This document shows positions 22,865-33,863 of a stretch of 64,000 bases of DNA, one piece after another (the stretch's first letter is position 1; every line of letters begins with the position of its first letter). Under the pieces are notes generated by a model, which made no database searches, was not told the origin of the DNA, and was given only the letters and a program-made list of their open reading frames with translations. The stretch is from Dactylis glomerata (taxonomy: Eukaryota; Streptophyta; Magnoliopsida; Poales; Poaceae), in the NCBI GenBank assembly GCA_007115705.1, contig QXEO01000531.1, forward strand, positions 9,192,342-9,256,341, given 5' to 3'. Position numbers and translations under genes: made by a program.

Positions 22865-23155
22865 TAACAACATCTTCACCGGCGCCTCCAAAATTATGGC
22901 CGGTAGGAGCGTCGGCAGGCCCATTTTGGAAGCGCCGACATGCCCTCCCAAGAACTATGGACGGCTCCCACACCGACGGCCTCAAAACGTCGGCCACAAA
23001 AATTATTTCTTTACAAATCTAATTTAAATAGCAATACATATATGTTTATGAAGTACAAATATTACATAGTTTACACAAACTAATAGTTTCTTACAAACCT
23101 TATTTAAATAGGAAATTCAAATATAAAATTTAAATAGGAAAATTCAAATAGCAAA

Positions 23156-24447
23156 TTACGCGTTTCCTTTGAACGACCAAAGGTTCTCGACCATATTAGC
23201 CCGAAGTTGATAATAGTCCTCGGTGTTGCGGATCTCCATATGCATGGCGAGGAAAGCAGAAAACTAAACGGACATCTGGTCATCAAGTTGTGCAAGAGGA
23301 CATATGTAGTCGTATGCATGATCATTATCTGATTCAGCCCGCTCACTCTCAATAATTATGTTGTGCAAGATCACACAACAGTTCATCACCTCCTACATCT
23401 GAGATTTCGACCAAGTAAGAGCTGGGTACCTGACAACGGCAAAACACGCCTGAAGCACACCAAATGCCCACTCGACATCCTTTCGAGCTGCCTCTTGACA
23501 CTTTGCAAACCAAGATTGCTTCTCCGAAGTTGGTCCAAAATTGTCATCACAAATGTAGCCCAAGATGGATAGATACCATCGGCAAGATTGTGTAGGTGTT
23601 GCCGTTGATCTCAAAGTTAACTGGAGGAGAATGTACTTCGGTCAGTCTTGCGAACACAGGAGATCGCTGTAGTACATTGATGTTACTGTGTGTTCCCACC
23701 GTTTCGAAGAAAGAATACCAAATCCACGGGTCGTATCGGCGATAACTTCAAGGATTACACTGCATTCCCCATTGCGACCTTTGTACAGCCCCTGCCAAGC
23801 AAACAGGCAATTCTTCCAAGCCCAATGCATGCAATCGATACTACCAAGCATACCTAGAAATCCTCTCGCTGCATTTTGTGCAAGTATTCGGGCTGTGTCT
23901 TCTTCAGTTGGTTGTCTTAGATAAGTTGGACCAAACACTGCGACAACTGCCCGACAAAACTTGAAGTCACCATCCGTAGATGTCGACTCAGCCATTTGTA
24001 GATTGTCCACTGAAGTATCCGGCGGAGCTCCATATGCAATGCACCGTAGAGCGGCCGTGCATTTCTGAACGTATGTGAACCCCCACTTTCCGGTGCAATC
24101 TTTCTTGTACTTGAAGTAGTCGTCGTACTCTCTCATGCCACAATCTTCATGAACAACTCCTTGTTCATTCTAAACCGCCGGCAATATTCCTTCGGTGTAT
24201 TTATTACATTGTCTGTAAAATAGTCGAAGTACAGCAGCAGGACGCCGGTGTCCCTTTGGCAATTCTTGTTCGACGCCTTCCGAGGCTCTGAGCTGCCTCG
24301 GCGGGGAACGGTGTTGTCCATCTGCTGCCGGAGTTGCAGGAGGAACGCGAACCCCATATTCCAGCGCTGTAGGTGGGCGGCGGCCTCAGCTTCATCCTCT
24401 TGCAGCACCTCCATCATAACTCGTCGTCGCTCCGGCGAGGCAAACAA
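23156..24447 (-). pseudogene. PIF/Harbinger transposase (DDE_Tnp_4 type), degraded copy A
   Basis: The reading runs from ATG 24447 in pieces to a stop at 23156. Recognisable blocks: an N-terminal MMEVLQEDEAEAAAHLQRW, FRMNKELFMKIV, the first catalytic Asp in GMLGSIDCMHW, ILEVIAD, a NINVLQRSP block and the C-terminal ARKDVEWAFGVLQ with the catalytic Glu. There is a stop before REYDDYFKYKKD, at least one frameshift between 23640 and 23700, and further breaks after 23400. In the frame that matches copy B, the Asp expected before INVLQRSP reads Asn (codon AAC), so the catalytic triad also appears broken. It cannot make active transposase. Confidence 0.8.
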
Positions 24448-24884
24448 CCGAACACCTTGCGGGCGGGGTGGGGCGTCGCCTATGAGTGCGCTGCCGGTAC
24501 CCGCGGTGCAGGCGGCGGAAACGTAGCCAGACGGCGGCGGGGAAGCCCCGATGGGCTAGAGAGCTTTTTTTGGCCGGTGGAGGGAGAGGGGAGCTAGAGA
24601 GGGGCACGTCGTCGCCGGCGGCGGCTGCTCCAAAGAGTCGGAGGCGGGGCGAAGGGAGCATTTGGGGTTGATTTTGACTGTCACGCAGGCCCAGGGCCGT
24701 TTTCCACCGTTCCGCGCGGTGCTGATGCTCCCGATAGGGTCCTGCCGCGCAGGGGCCGACACGGGAGCATCGACTGTTTATTTTGAATCCAACGGGCGCC
24801 GACAGGATTTTGGGCTTGCCGATGGTGCACCAATTTAGGCCCCGAGCCCGAAATCCGCACCGGCCACGTTTTGGGAGGCGTTTT

Positions 24885-24902
24885 GGGGGGGGGGGGGGGG
24901 GG
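24885..24902 (+). repeat. Run of 18 G inside Harbinger A
   Basis: An uninterrupted G18 followed within 10 bases by GGGGGG, close to the right terminal repeat. It may form a quadruplex and is a likely sequencing or polymerase slippage site, so its exact length is uncertain. Confidence 0.85.
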
Positions 24903-24934
24903 CGTTTTGGGGGGCACCAGTGGAGATGCTCTAA

Positions 24935-25791
24935 GAGCACCCCCCCCCTCCCCCTTCCGTGCACCCCCAAACGGTGTCCGGCAGTAGCACTGAGCTTGCT
25001 ATTTGGGGACGCCAATAAGATCTCTGTGAATTGGGGCTCTAGCTCTTGCATCGACGCCCCCCTTAAAAAGCCCCCCAAACTTAGAAATTTAAACGTAAAC
25101 AGTAAATTTTCTCTAAACTTTTAGGATTTGGACATAGTTTGAACAAATTTAAACTAAATTGAGCTAAAACTAAAACCTAAACTAATAGCAGGCACCATCG
25201 AACACGCTCCAGTCCATAGCTGCGCCGCTGTCCACCCCGGCGTCGCCTCCGTCCTCGCCTCCATCGCCACCATCGTCCTCGTCAGTGTTCCAAAACAAGG
25301 ACAACGAGGACACGGTGTTCAGTAAATTTAGGAATTTTTAAAGCCGCACAATATGTTTACCCTGACCTCGAACTCTCACCTTTTTAATTTATTATAGAAT
25401 TCACCCTTTTTTGAAGAAAAGTTTTAGGCCTTATTTGGATACAGGATGTTAGTAGAACTAGTTTTCAGTAAACTAAGATAACGGCCTAACAGATTAAAAT
25501 CTTGTTTGGGTGTGGCGATAAAAACGTGGATAGATAAAAATAGATTTCCACAAAGTTAGGAAAGTTAGTTTTGACAAAAAAATAAGTATTAGTTATTTTT
25601 CCTAACGCTCGTTTAAACAAAACTTAATACTGTAGTAAATTCCGCTCGATCCTGAACAAGTCTAGTAGCCCCGTCAACAAACTCCTCGCGTGGTGGGCTA
25701 GATAAGCCAAACGTGTTACATGCAAAATGGGTTTTTTCTCTTTTCTTAACCAAACATATTTTTCTATGTAACCATTCCTAAGCGCACTTCA
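24935..25791. other. AT-rich spacer with possible MITE fragments
   Basis: Between Harbinger elements A and C. It starts GAGCACCCCCCCCTCC, which resembles another element end. Around 25430-25640 a stretch starting GGCCTTATTTGGAT has the look of a small MITE, but no matching second end or target duplication was found. No gene. Confidence 0.3.
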
Positions 25792-28171
25792 GCCGTCCGA
25801 TCCAAGACACTGCGCGTTCGAATGCGTCCGAGTGGACAATGGAGTCGGCCCATCGGCTCGACCCAAACAAACAGCGTTGTCTGAACGTGTTTGCGCGTAC
25901 CCATTTCGGCCTCATATTTTGGCCAGGAATGTGTCGGTCCGGACAGCGCGCGCGTCCACCCGAGTGTCCCTCTTGTCCTCCCCGGGCCCAGCCGACAGAG
26001 GCACACTGCCTCATTTTCCCCCTCCCGCTCAACCGACGCGCCCCTCCCGCCCAAACCCCAACTCTGGAGATGGACGCCGCCGCTGCAGCCAGCGCCTCAG
26101 CCGCCCTAGCAAGCTTGAAAACCACCGAGCAGCTGGTCTAGACCCTCGCCGTCATACCTATCGCCATCGCCCCACCGTCCAAGAAGCGGGCTGCACGGCG
26201 GGTCGTGGCCATGCAGCGGGAGAAGGACAAGAAGCTCATCGAGGAGAGGGCGAAGCAGGCCGAACTCCTGCAGACCGTGCATGCCAGAGCCACCGCCGAC
26301 GCTCTGGCCAAGCAGGCCGCCCTCCATGCCGTGGCCATGCTCAAGGGCGAGGTGGTGAACCAGTTCACCGTCAACCATATTGGCTCCACAACGAGCCCGG
26401 TGTCGTCGACGACAGCCGCGTGGCGCCCCTCGTCACCGTCTCTTTCCTCGACACATGAGCCACCGCCCAATCTCGCAGTCGTGTCGCGGTTGGGCGTGCC
26501 CTCACCGGAGGTGCACTTTATGGTGGTCGGGGGCATGTGCTCGGCTGTCATCGACCTCAATCGCACGCCTGTGGCAGGCGAGTCCTCGTCGGGGCACAAC
26601 AAGACACCCCGTGCCCGCGCCCTGGAGGATCTACCCGATGCGGCCGACCGGTTCAGGCAAATGCCAACGCAACCAATGGTCGACGAGGTACTGCCTTGGT
26701 CTTCTCCCTTCGTACCTTTCCACCTTCTTAGTTGGCATGGCCATTGCCCCTGCAGGACGCCACCCAGGACGACGCTGACGACTGCGTGACGACTGGCATG
26801 GGGAATCCGCATGGGTCGACATGCAACATCGATGGGGAGCTATTGTTCGATGAGGCCTTGCTGGCCGCAACGCAGCGGCAAAACCATCGGACCGGCGCGT
26901 ACACCGACAAGGAGGACCTCATGCTTTGTGATGCTTGGTTGCGCATTGGCACCGATCCCATTTCCGACGCCGAGCAAAAGGGAGGTTGCTTTTGGCAAAG
27001 GGTCGGTTTGTACATCCATGAGCATAGTAAGTTTAAGCCCGACAACTTCAAAAGTGGTCGCAATGATCTCTCCCTTTCAAAGTGGTGGAGCTTCATTCAA
27101 GCGGAGTGCAACCGTTTTTGTGGCGCACTCGAGAACGTGAAGAAGCACAAGTTAAGTGGCCATGGCGTTTCCGAGTTGGTAAGATGTTTTCTTTGTGTGC
27201 TCATTTCATTGTGTGAGGTTGACCTCTTTTTGATTTGCTCACAAATTTTGGTTATAGGTTCCACAAGCTTTAGGCTACTTCAAGGAGGTTGAGAAACATC
27301 CTTTCACATTGAGCCATTGTTGGCTCAAACTGAAAGACTTTCCCAAGTGGAAAGATAGCCTCAAGCTTTGGTACAAGGACGGATAGCGGACCGCTGAGGA
27401 CAATAAAGATGAGGACGTTCCGGGCAAGGGCGGAGCATACAAGGATCGGCCAAGAGGCCACAAGGCAAGCAAGACGGACCTGCGCCGCCAAGCTTTGTCC
27501 CTTGCACTTGAAAACACTTTGAAGTAGGTCTTCGCCAACAAGGAAGAAGCAAGTGCCAAGAGGGACGAAAGAAGGCGTCGGGACAAGGAGGAGCAAATGC
27601 TAAGCTTCACCGACATACAAAGGAAGACCCTAGAGGTCCAACAAAGAAAGCTTGATCTTGCGGAGGTGAAAGAAAAGGCAAGGGCCAAGGAGCTAGAGCT
27701 CAGAGCAAAGGAGTGTGAGGCCACATTGATTGCCGAGGAGAGCAAGATCATGATGGCCGACTTGAGCACCTTGGACCCGATAAGAAGGGCATGGTTTGAG
27801 AACAAGCAAGCCATTATTCATGCACGCGATGCATGAATTTGTATTTGTTGTTTGTATTCGGTGGCCATGAACTGAACCATGTAACCGGCCTAAATCGCGC
27901 CAGCGCGGATTTGATTACTGGTTATGTTAATTGGAGTCCTAGTCCTGTCAATTTTTTATAAAATTTCTAAGGCCAAATAGTGGACCAACTCGCGCCAAGA
28001 GAATGGGCTGATTTTGGCGCGGCCGAAAAAATGGGTCACCCCGCTGGGCGAGCCCCCCTACCCATTCGGACAAGCGCTGTCCGCGTGCGTTTTTCTGCCC
28101 GAGGCCCGATCCATATGGACCGATTCAGACTACTTCAGACAGCGAAATGAGTTGGCCCGCTGGAGATGCCC
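25792..28171 (+). mobile_element. PIF/Harbinger-type element C (2380 bp), accessory ORF only
   Basis: TAA duplications at 25789-25791 and 28172-28174. The right end TTGGCCCGCTGGAGATGCCC has the superfamily's GGAGATGC core. The left end GCGCACTTCAGCCGTCCGAT matches it only imperfectly, with an indel. The single gene inside is the Myb/NAM-associated partner type. No DDE transposase is present. Confidence 0.65.
26070..27836 (+). pseudogene. NAM-associated / Myb-like accessory protein of a Harbinger-type element (ORF1)
   Basis: Three exons fit: 26070-26687, 26756-27178 and 27258-27836, with GTACTG...CTGCAG and GTAAGA...TTATAG introns. Domains in order: an Ala/Lys-rich N-terminal helix with KRAARRVVAMQREKDKK; a trihelix/Myb-like block (DLMLCDAWLRIG...FWQRVGLYIHEH...RNDLSLSKWWSFIQAECNRF); then HPFTLSHCWLKLKDFPKW and a long charged C-terminal coiled coil (KTLEVQQRKLDLAEVKEKA), the NAM-associated C-terminal pattern. 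In PIF/Harbinger systems such proteins bind DNA and help import the transposase. In-frame stops near 26139, 27384 and 27524 mark a pseudogene; each is compatible with a single C-to-T change. Confidence 0.7.
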
Positions 28172-28185
28172 TAACACTATATACT

Positions 28186-28336
28186 CAGGGGCGGACCCAT
28201 GGGCAAAAATGTGCTAACTAGGAAAAAATCTATTGCTAAGTAGGGGCAAATGACACTTTAAGCTTGCAATTACAAGAGGATAAATAATGAGTGGAGGCAG
28301 CTGACCCCGATTGGTAACACTCTGCATCCGCCCCTG
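28186..28336. mobile_element. hAT-like MITE (151 bp)
   Basis: Perfect 10-bp terminal inverted repeats CAGGGGCGGA / TCCGCCCCTG. The flanking octamers TATATACT (28178-28185) and CATGTACT (28337-28344) match at 6 of 8 positions, consistent with an aged 8-bp hAT target duplication. Non-coding. Confidence 0.65.
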
Positions 28337-28344
28337 CATGTACT

Positions 28345-28808
28345 ATGTTGCGCCGGTTTAAGAAAATCTGTGTCTGAGATTAGAACCGCTTTAGTTATGC
28401 TGTTGTGTATAGAATCGGCTGTAAGACCTGACCCTTGCTGGTATGCATGCATTCTTTTTTTCCTTATAATTTTAGCCACGGGTTCCACAATTGTATGGAA
28501 AAAGCGAACCAACATATTGAGCTGTTTCTTATGTCAGAGTACATATGCTCTGCTATGTATTTAATCGGTTTAAGATGAGGGGAAAGAAGGCTTCACTTTA
28601 TGCATACATAGTGGATGGTCTGACGGACTCTTTAGCAAAACAGGTTTTGAGAAAGAAATGCATTTTACCTAAACTCAGTAATCCTGTGTATTCAAACAAG
28701 CGAGCTTTTTTCGTGAGTTACAGGAAATCATCCAAAAATCTTTTTTGACCAATTCTTGGTGGAAACACACCGAGAAGGTCGTCGTGTTAACATGCATGCC
28801 TACAGTAA
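28345..28808. other. Spacer between MITE and element D
   Basis: AT-rich, only short chance ORFs, nothing recognised. Confidence 0.4.
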
Positions 28809-29308
28809 GGGCGCGATTGGTAGCCTGCAGCTCTTTTTGGGCTCCCTGGGCGCAAGCGTTGGGGGGCCTGGGTTGCACCATGCGATGCAAAAACTAACTA
28901 GGGCTTTTTGTTTTGTTGCCTACGATACACTGTTTCGCACTAGAGAGGGAACGTTGCCTGCAGTGTTTGGTTGCTTGCAGCGAACCATTTTATGCAACAC
29001 TCACGCTGTTTGGTTGCAACACAGGCCAGCGATCTGGTAACCTCTTCCTTGAAGAGGCGAACATACCCAGCACATAGCACACAAAGCTGAACGACCTGAA
29101 ACTAACAGTTCATCATGATTACGGATACATCACGAGCTACCCCCAAAAACCAACCGCTCATGATGCATCGCAAGTTCATCAGCGGAGAGGTATGAGTACC
29201 ACCTCCCAAAATATTCCAGGTCTGACATAAAGTTTTCATCAGTTCCTAGCTAGTGGAATGAATATTAGGCGAGCGAAGCAGACATAGCAACAACATAGGC
29301 CAGGTGAA

Positions 29309-29935
29309 CTAAGCATGGTGCTTGCGCAGCCACATCCTAAGCCAGATCTTCCTGTCGGCCGGTGTCATGCGAGCGAAGAAAGTACCATCGGTCTTGTTGT
29401 CTGCAAGGTGGTCGATCGCTGCAATCAGGTTAGAGGTAGAGTACACCTTCTTCCAGTTCATGAGAGGTGGTTGATCGAAGATGCACTTCATCTGGCGGTA
29501 GTTGGCGATGGGCTTGTTCAGCAACTCGACGTCCTTCGGGAATTTCTAACAACAAGATGAGATTTGGTTAGTTGAGTGAACCATAGTAGTTTGAACATGT
29601 TGATTAAAGAAGTGATATGCAAAGCTCACCATGATCAGATGCTTGAACTCGTCCTTGCCCACCACGATCGCACAGGTCGTGCTATCAAATGTCACTCCTG
29701 GAAGCTTCTTAAGCTTGCACACCGTCACCCACTTCGCTTTCCACTTCCTCATGTGGTTGTACACCTGACCAGGGGTGACGGTAATGCCTGTGAAGTCTTT
29801 TAGATCATTGCAGACACTTTTCAGATAGCACTCTTTGAAGCCGCGGCTCAAGTTAAGCCCCCTGTCGACTAGCTCGCAAATCCTGTTTAGGACGAATTCT
29901 CACAAACTTGGATTCCACACCATGTTTGGTCTCGC
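29309..29935 (-). pseudogene. Myb/SANT-like DNA-binding protein (Harbinger ORF1 type)
   Basis: Minus-strand reading from about 29935 gives FVLNRICELVDRGLNL, then RGFKECYLKSVCNDLKDFTG, then VTPGQVYNHMRKWKAKW and DSTTCAIVVGKDEF, the pattern of the Myb/SANT-like domain (Myb_DNA-bind_3). A candidate 79-nt intron then leads to a second piece with NKPIANYRQMKCIFDQPP, ending at 29309. In-frame stops break the N-terminal part. In this superfamily such proteins bind the element ends. The minus-strand sequence between 30000 and 30900 may hold further 5' exons, but none is convincing. Confidence 0.65.
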
Positions 29936-30211
29936 CTCCACCACACATGGTGAGTTGTTAGGCACCATCCATGCCATAGATGGAATGTGTTTCATTTGAT
30001 CTGGAGACGGCAGGATGACCTACACCACAACAATGAACATTGTCAAGCATGACAATTGATGGAATGTGTTTCATCCGAGTAAATAGGGTTCAACATTGAC
30101 AAGGACAACAATGGCAAGCTGAACTATGGCAAGCACAACAATGAACAATGGCAAGGCCAAAAATGCTCACATTCAGGGGAGTCAGATTAAGCGCTGATGT
30201 TGGACAGCTCG

Positions 30212-30300
30212 AAGGAGTGGAGGGCAGCACCACCGTGCCAGTGCTAGACGGGGTGGAAGGCAGCACCACCGTGCCTGTGCTCGACGGGGTGGAAGGCATG
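30212..30300. repeat. Minisatellite, about 2.4 copies of a 36-bp unit
   Basis: Units share GGCAGCACCACCGTGCC and GACGGGGTGGAAGGC. On the minus strand the unit encodes a 12-residue repeat of the form LPSTPSSTGTVV, so it could be part of a translated linker within element D. Confidence 0.8.
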
Positions 30301-30916
30301 ACCTACAGAACAGGCAAATCCACCACTAAATCGACTATGAGGCATACCTAATCCTAGCATGTGCGAACTAGATCTAAGGCATCTACAGATATATCCACAT
30401 CCAGGGATTCAGAGTTCTTACCGCCGGAACTGGGGTCGGCGAAGAAGGAGAAGGGACGCCGGCGATAGCCGCCGCCGAGCTCCTTGTCACTGGCGCTACC
30501 GAGCTCCTCCTCTTTGCCGATGCGCACGATCCAGCCATGGCTTCAGATCTCTGAAGGGGACGACCTCGATTTGGGGGAAATGGCAGGTCTGAATTTCGGC
30601 GGTGAGCGCTGAGCTAAATAAGGAGCCGGAAGAGCGGGCGGTGACCGAAATTCTCCCGCCGCTTTTTTGCCACACAGCATGAGCTTGCGCCATCTCCGCC
30701 GCCTGCATCCGCTTGTACGCCGCGTTCTCGAAATAGCTCGAGACGATGGTGGCTCTAGGGAAACGCTCGATTCGAACGTTTCTCCAGTGCCTGCCCCGGA
30801 GGTGCTTTGAGCAGTGTGCGGGACACAACGCATGCTTGACCCAAGAATCCAATCAACGGCCTCTTGGCTCCTCAGGGACTGGTTGGACTCTTCGCATGCT
30901 ACCAATCGCGCCCTAA

Positions 30917-33229
30917 TAGTTCTTCCAGCTCTTTTCACCAACATAGTAAATTTACTAGTTGAATGCCCGTGTGTTGTTACGGAGCCATTAACTAAGGGTT
31001 TAAATCTATGATCTAGGTAATGGCTTTGTTGAAGGAATTATTTTGTGAGAGCGGATTTTCTATAGGGTAAAACTTATGATTTGTGATTGGGTAACGATGG
31101 TGCTTGTGCACCGTTTTCTTTTGGAGACGTCGTAATTGGAGAAGCTGGATTTTTGGTGATGTGGTGTTTGTGCTTCTGCTATAAAAAATAGATCACAATA
31201 GTTGGGTTTTTTCCTGTAATTCTTATTCTTCTTTTTATATGTGTGCATCCATAATATCATTAGGACACTGTGTTGCAGAGACTGGGTGTAATTGGTATCT
31301 TCGTGATATTAATATATTTATTTTATAAAAAAAAATCAAGGTATTAACTCATGTATGGAGACATCGATCAATAAAAATATTTTCCACTTTGTTTGCAATG
31401 CATGTGCCTTATGATTGTGTTATGACACATATATGCGTATGAGAGGGTTAAGTTGTTTGATTTTTTAATTTTCCTTGTGATCAAATGTTGCTAAACTAAT
31501 CGATGATCAACAATTGATTGATTGATTGATATTCATTTACCAAAAGTAGCCCATAGAAAGAACCCGATTAATTTTGAGAAATCTATTTTTGTACATACAT
31601 GGTGCCAGTCTAATATAAATATTGATTATAAGGAAAAGTAACTCAATAAAGAAAACATGAACCCCTATATAGTATAGCAGTAAAAATTGATGGATCTAAC
31701 TCATGTACAAAACCTATATCTAGTATCAGCAATTAGTCGGGCGCTCCTTAAAGGCTCTGAAAGAATGAATCCAATGTGGGAGTTTCGATCCCCCGGGGAC
31801 ACTCAGCAGTCCCCGTCCAATATTTTCAAGTGCATGAAAACTTCATTTTGCATTCTATAGCTTGTCTTAAAAATGCATACCTTCATAACCATTAAAAATA
31901 AAAAGATCTTCATATCCATTTAAAGAAATAATATCTTCATATTTATTCAACTTCTTCTTCTTACAGACAGACATTACACTACCACAAAATTACATAAAAT
32001 CGTATGCAACAGATAATCCAATTAATGTAATACATCTATAGCCTGTAGGAGAGATAAATGGCAACCAGTGTAGAAAAAAGAAGAAAGTCCCCTGAATCAT
32101 GATAGCACGCAGATGATGCAACTCTAAATTATCGTCTTCTTCATAACCATCAAGGGATAGTTGCTATATTTTTCAAACAGGATGATACAGCAAAGAGATC
32201 TATCAGCATCAGCAAGTAAAAATTATTCCAAGTAAACATGATGTCAGGCAGGGTGACATGCAAGAGCGATTCTTTTAACCAAACCTTGAGACTAAATGGT
32301 TACATCAGAGTGACCTATTTTCACAGCTAGCAAAATGAACTGTTAATTCTTCAATTAGACCAACAAGAAGTAGATATAAATACTCTCCAACATTATATTA
32401 CCGAGGGAACAAAATGCATACTATCAGAATATTATGAACTGCAATGTAGAAAAAATAATTGATTGTAGCCCCATCTGCCCCCATGCATAATTAAGATGAA
32501 CAATATAGTAAATCTGACATTTGTGTAGTATAATATACTCACCCAGCCTCTCTAGAACACTCAAACTCATTTAGCAAGAAAGAAAAGCATGCGGTAACTG
32601 ATTAATGAGAATATGAAGATAAGAACACATCTAGGCATGCAGCTTGTTTAATTATTTGATGGACAATATGTCTACAATCTGACCATGGTACCAAATCTAC
32701 CAAAAAATATTATACAGAAATGGACTGAAGGAATTATTATACATCTGATGGGTAGAAGGCAAGGCAATCTGATGGGTAGAAGGCAAGGCAATCTACGATT
32801 GTGCATGGCGAGGCCATGGCCGCAACCTTCTGCACGCAGGTGCCGGATTGCTTCCACCTGCACTCCTGTAGGTGTAGTTCAGATGTAACACTACACAAAG
32901 CAGTTGTTATTCAGGTTAGAACACAAACTGTTGTTGGGAACAAATGCAAGACATCAACATGACTGTATCGTCATGTGCTTGTCGAAGGAGATCCAGCTCC
33001 ATCATAGTATTGTCTTGCACAACAACAGATTAAACTGCGCATAATCACTCCCATAGCCAGCACTCCAACCCTGTTTTTCCTGCATCTACATAGCAAAATA
33101 ACATGATGGGGGATGGACTTGCCGATGCTAGATGGTCTTGCCGACGGAAATTTGGACAAAATGCGGATAGAATTGTAGGAGGGCATTAAACCATTAGAAC
33201 ATATGGGGCACTTTAGGGCGAGGCCGTCA
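30917..33229. other. AT-rich intergenic region
   Basis: No supported gene. ORFs are at chance length. Contains a perfect 24-bp tandem duplication (32745-32768 and 32769-32792, unit CTGATGGGTAGAAGGCAAGG plus 4 bases). Around 31733-31810 is a sequence with a tRNA T-arm look that does not fold as a tRNA. Confidence 0.4.
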
Positions 33230-33863
33230 TCTTTGGCGGCGTCAAGTTGCCGGAATAGATTAGTCGTCGGAGGCGGTCGGAGTCCAGTTCAGAGATGAGA
33301 GGGAGAAATAGAGTGTTGGGGTTCGAACAGGTATGCTCGTACGGACGGGCAGTGGCGACAAAAATGGCGATTTTGAATCCCTCGGCGGCGCCGGCAGGGC
33401 CGCCCATCGGGGTGAGCTCCTTGGGCAGTTGCTGGTGGCGGATGCGGATCCGCTGGTCGGCAGGTTCTGGGCTTCGCCCCTGGACCAGGAAGCCGACAAC
33501 CCTGAGCAGGCTGAGTCGGGGCGGTGAGGAATCGCCGGGTGAGGCCGAGGGGAGCGAGGGGGGCGGGGACTGCCGGAAGGAAAGATTCCTCTGGGAAGAT
33601 TCATCTAGAGAGCAGAGGAGCTTGGAGGCTCCCTGCGTCTTGGTCAGCGCTCGGCCTTTGCCCCGGGCGGTCGAGGATCTCGGTTCTCGGCGCCGGCGGC
33701 TTCTCCTCGCGTCCAGCGTCTGGGCGATGCGACGAGGTGGCGGAGATCTCGGTGGGCTGGCCGGGAGGTGCTGCGGAGCTGCTCGCCGCGGCGCGAGCGG
33801 CCGTCCCCACCTCCCTCCCACTCACCGGCGTCAGTGGCGGCGGCTGCAAGGGAGTAGGTCGAG

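Larger units (their letters stand above)
22868..24931 (-). mobile_element. PIF/Harbinger element A (2064 bp), transposase only
   Basis: TSD TAA at 22865-22867 and 24932-24934. Terminal inverted repeats: CAACATCTTCACCGGCGCC at the left against GAGCATCTCCACTGGTGCC read from the right. Element B (52209-54274, 2066 bp) is the same family in the opposite orientation. Only a degraded transposase gene is present; no Myb/SANT partner ORF is found inside. Confidence 0.85.
28809..30913 (-). mobile_element. PIF/Harbinger-type element D (2105 bp), Myb/SANT ORF only
   Basis: TAA at 28806-28808 and 30914-30916. Terminal inverted repeats GGGCGCGATTGGTAGCCTGC at the left against GGGCGCGATTGGTAGCATGC from the right, with 1 mismatch in 20. 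The ends differ from elements A-C, so this is another family. The coding content is a Myb/SANT-like gene on the minus strand. No transposase was found. Confidence 0.8.

Noticed and set aside
24392..25078. 228-aa minus-strand ORF
   Set aside because: Runs across the right TIR and G18 tract of Harbinger A in another frame than the transposase; chance ORF.
25430..25640. MITE starting GGCCTTATTTGGAT
   Set aside because: No second end or TSD seen; left as spacer.
31733..31811. Possible tRNA gene (segment with GTTTCGATCCCCC)
   Set aside because: The T-arm-like part does not pair with a proper acceptor stem or anticodon arm, and no D-arm GG or loop signature is in place.
33213..33821. 202-aa minus-strand and 203-aa plus-strand ORFs in the LINE 5' region
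   Set aside because: GC-rich overlapping frames on both strands with no motif; treated as the LINE 5' untranslated region.
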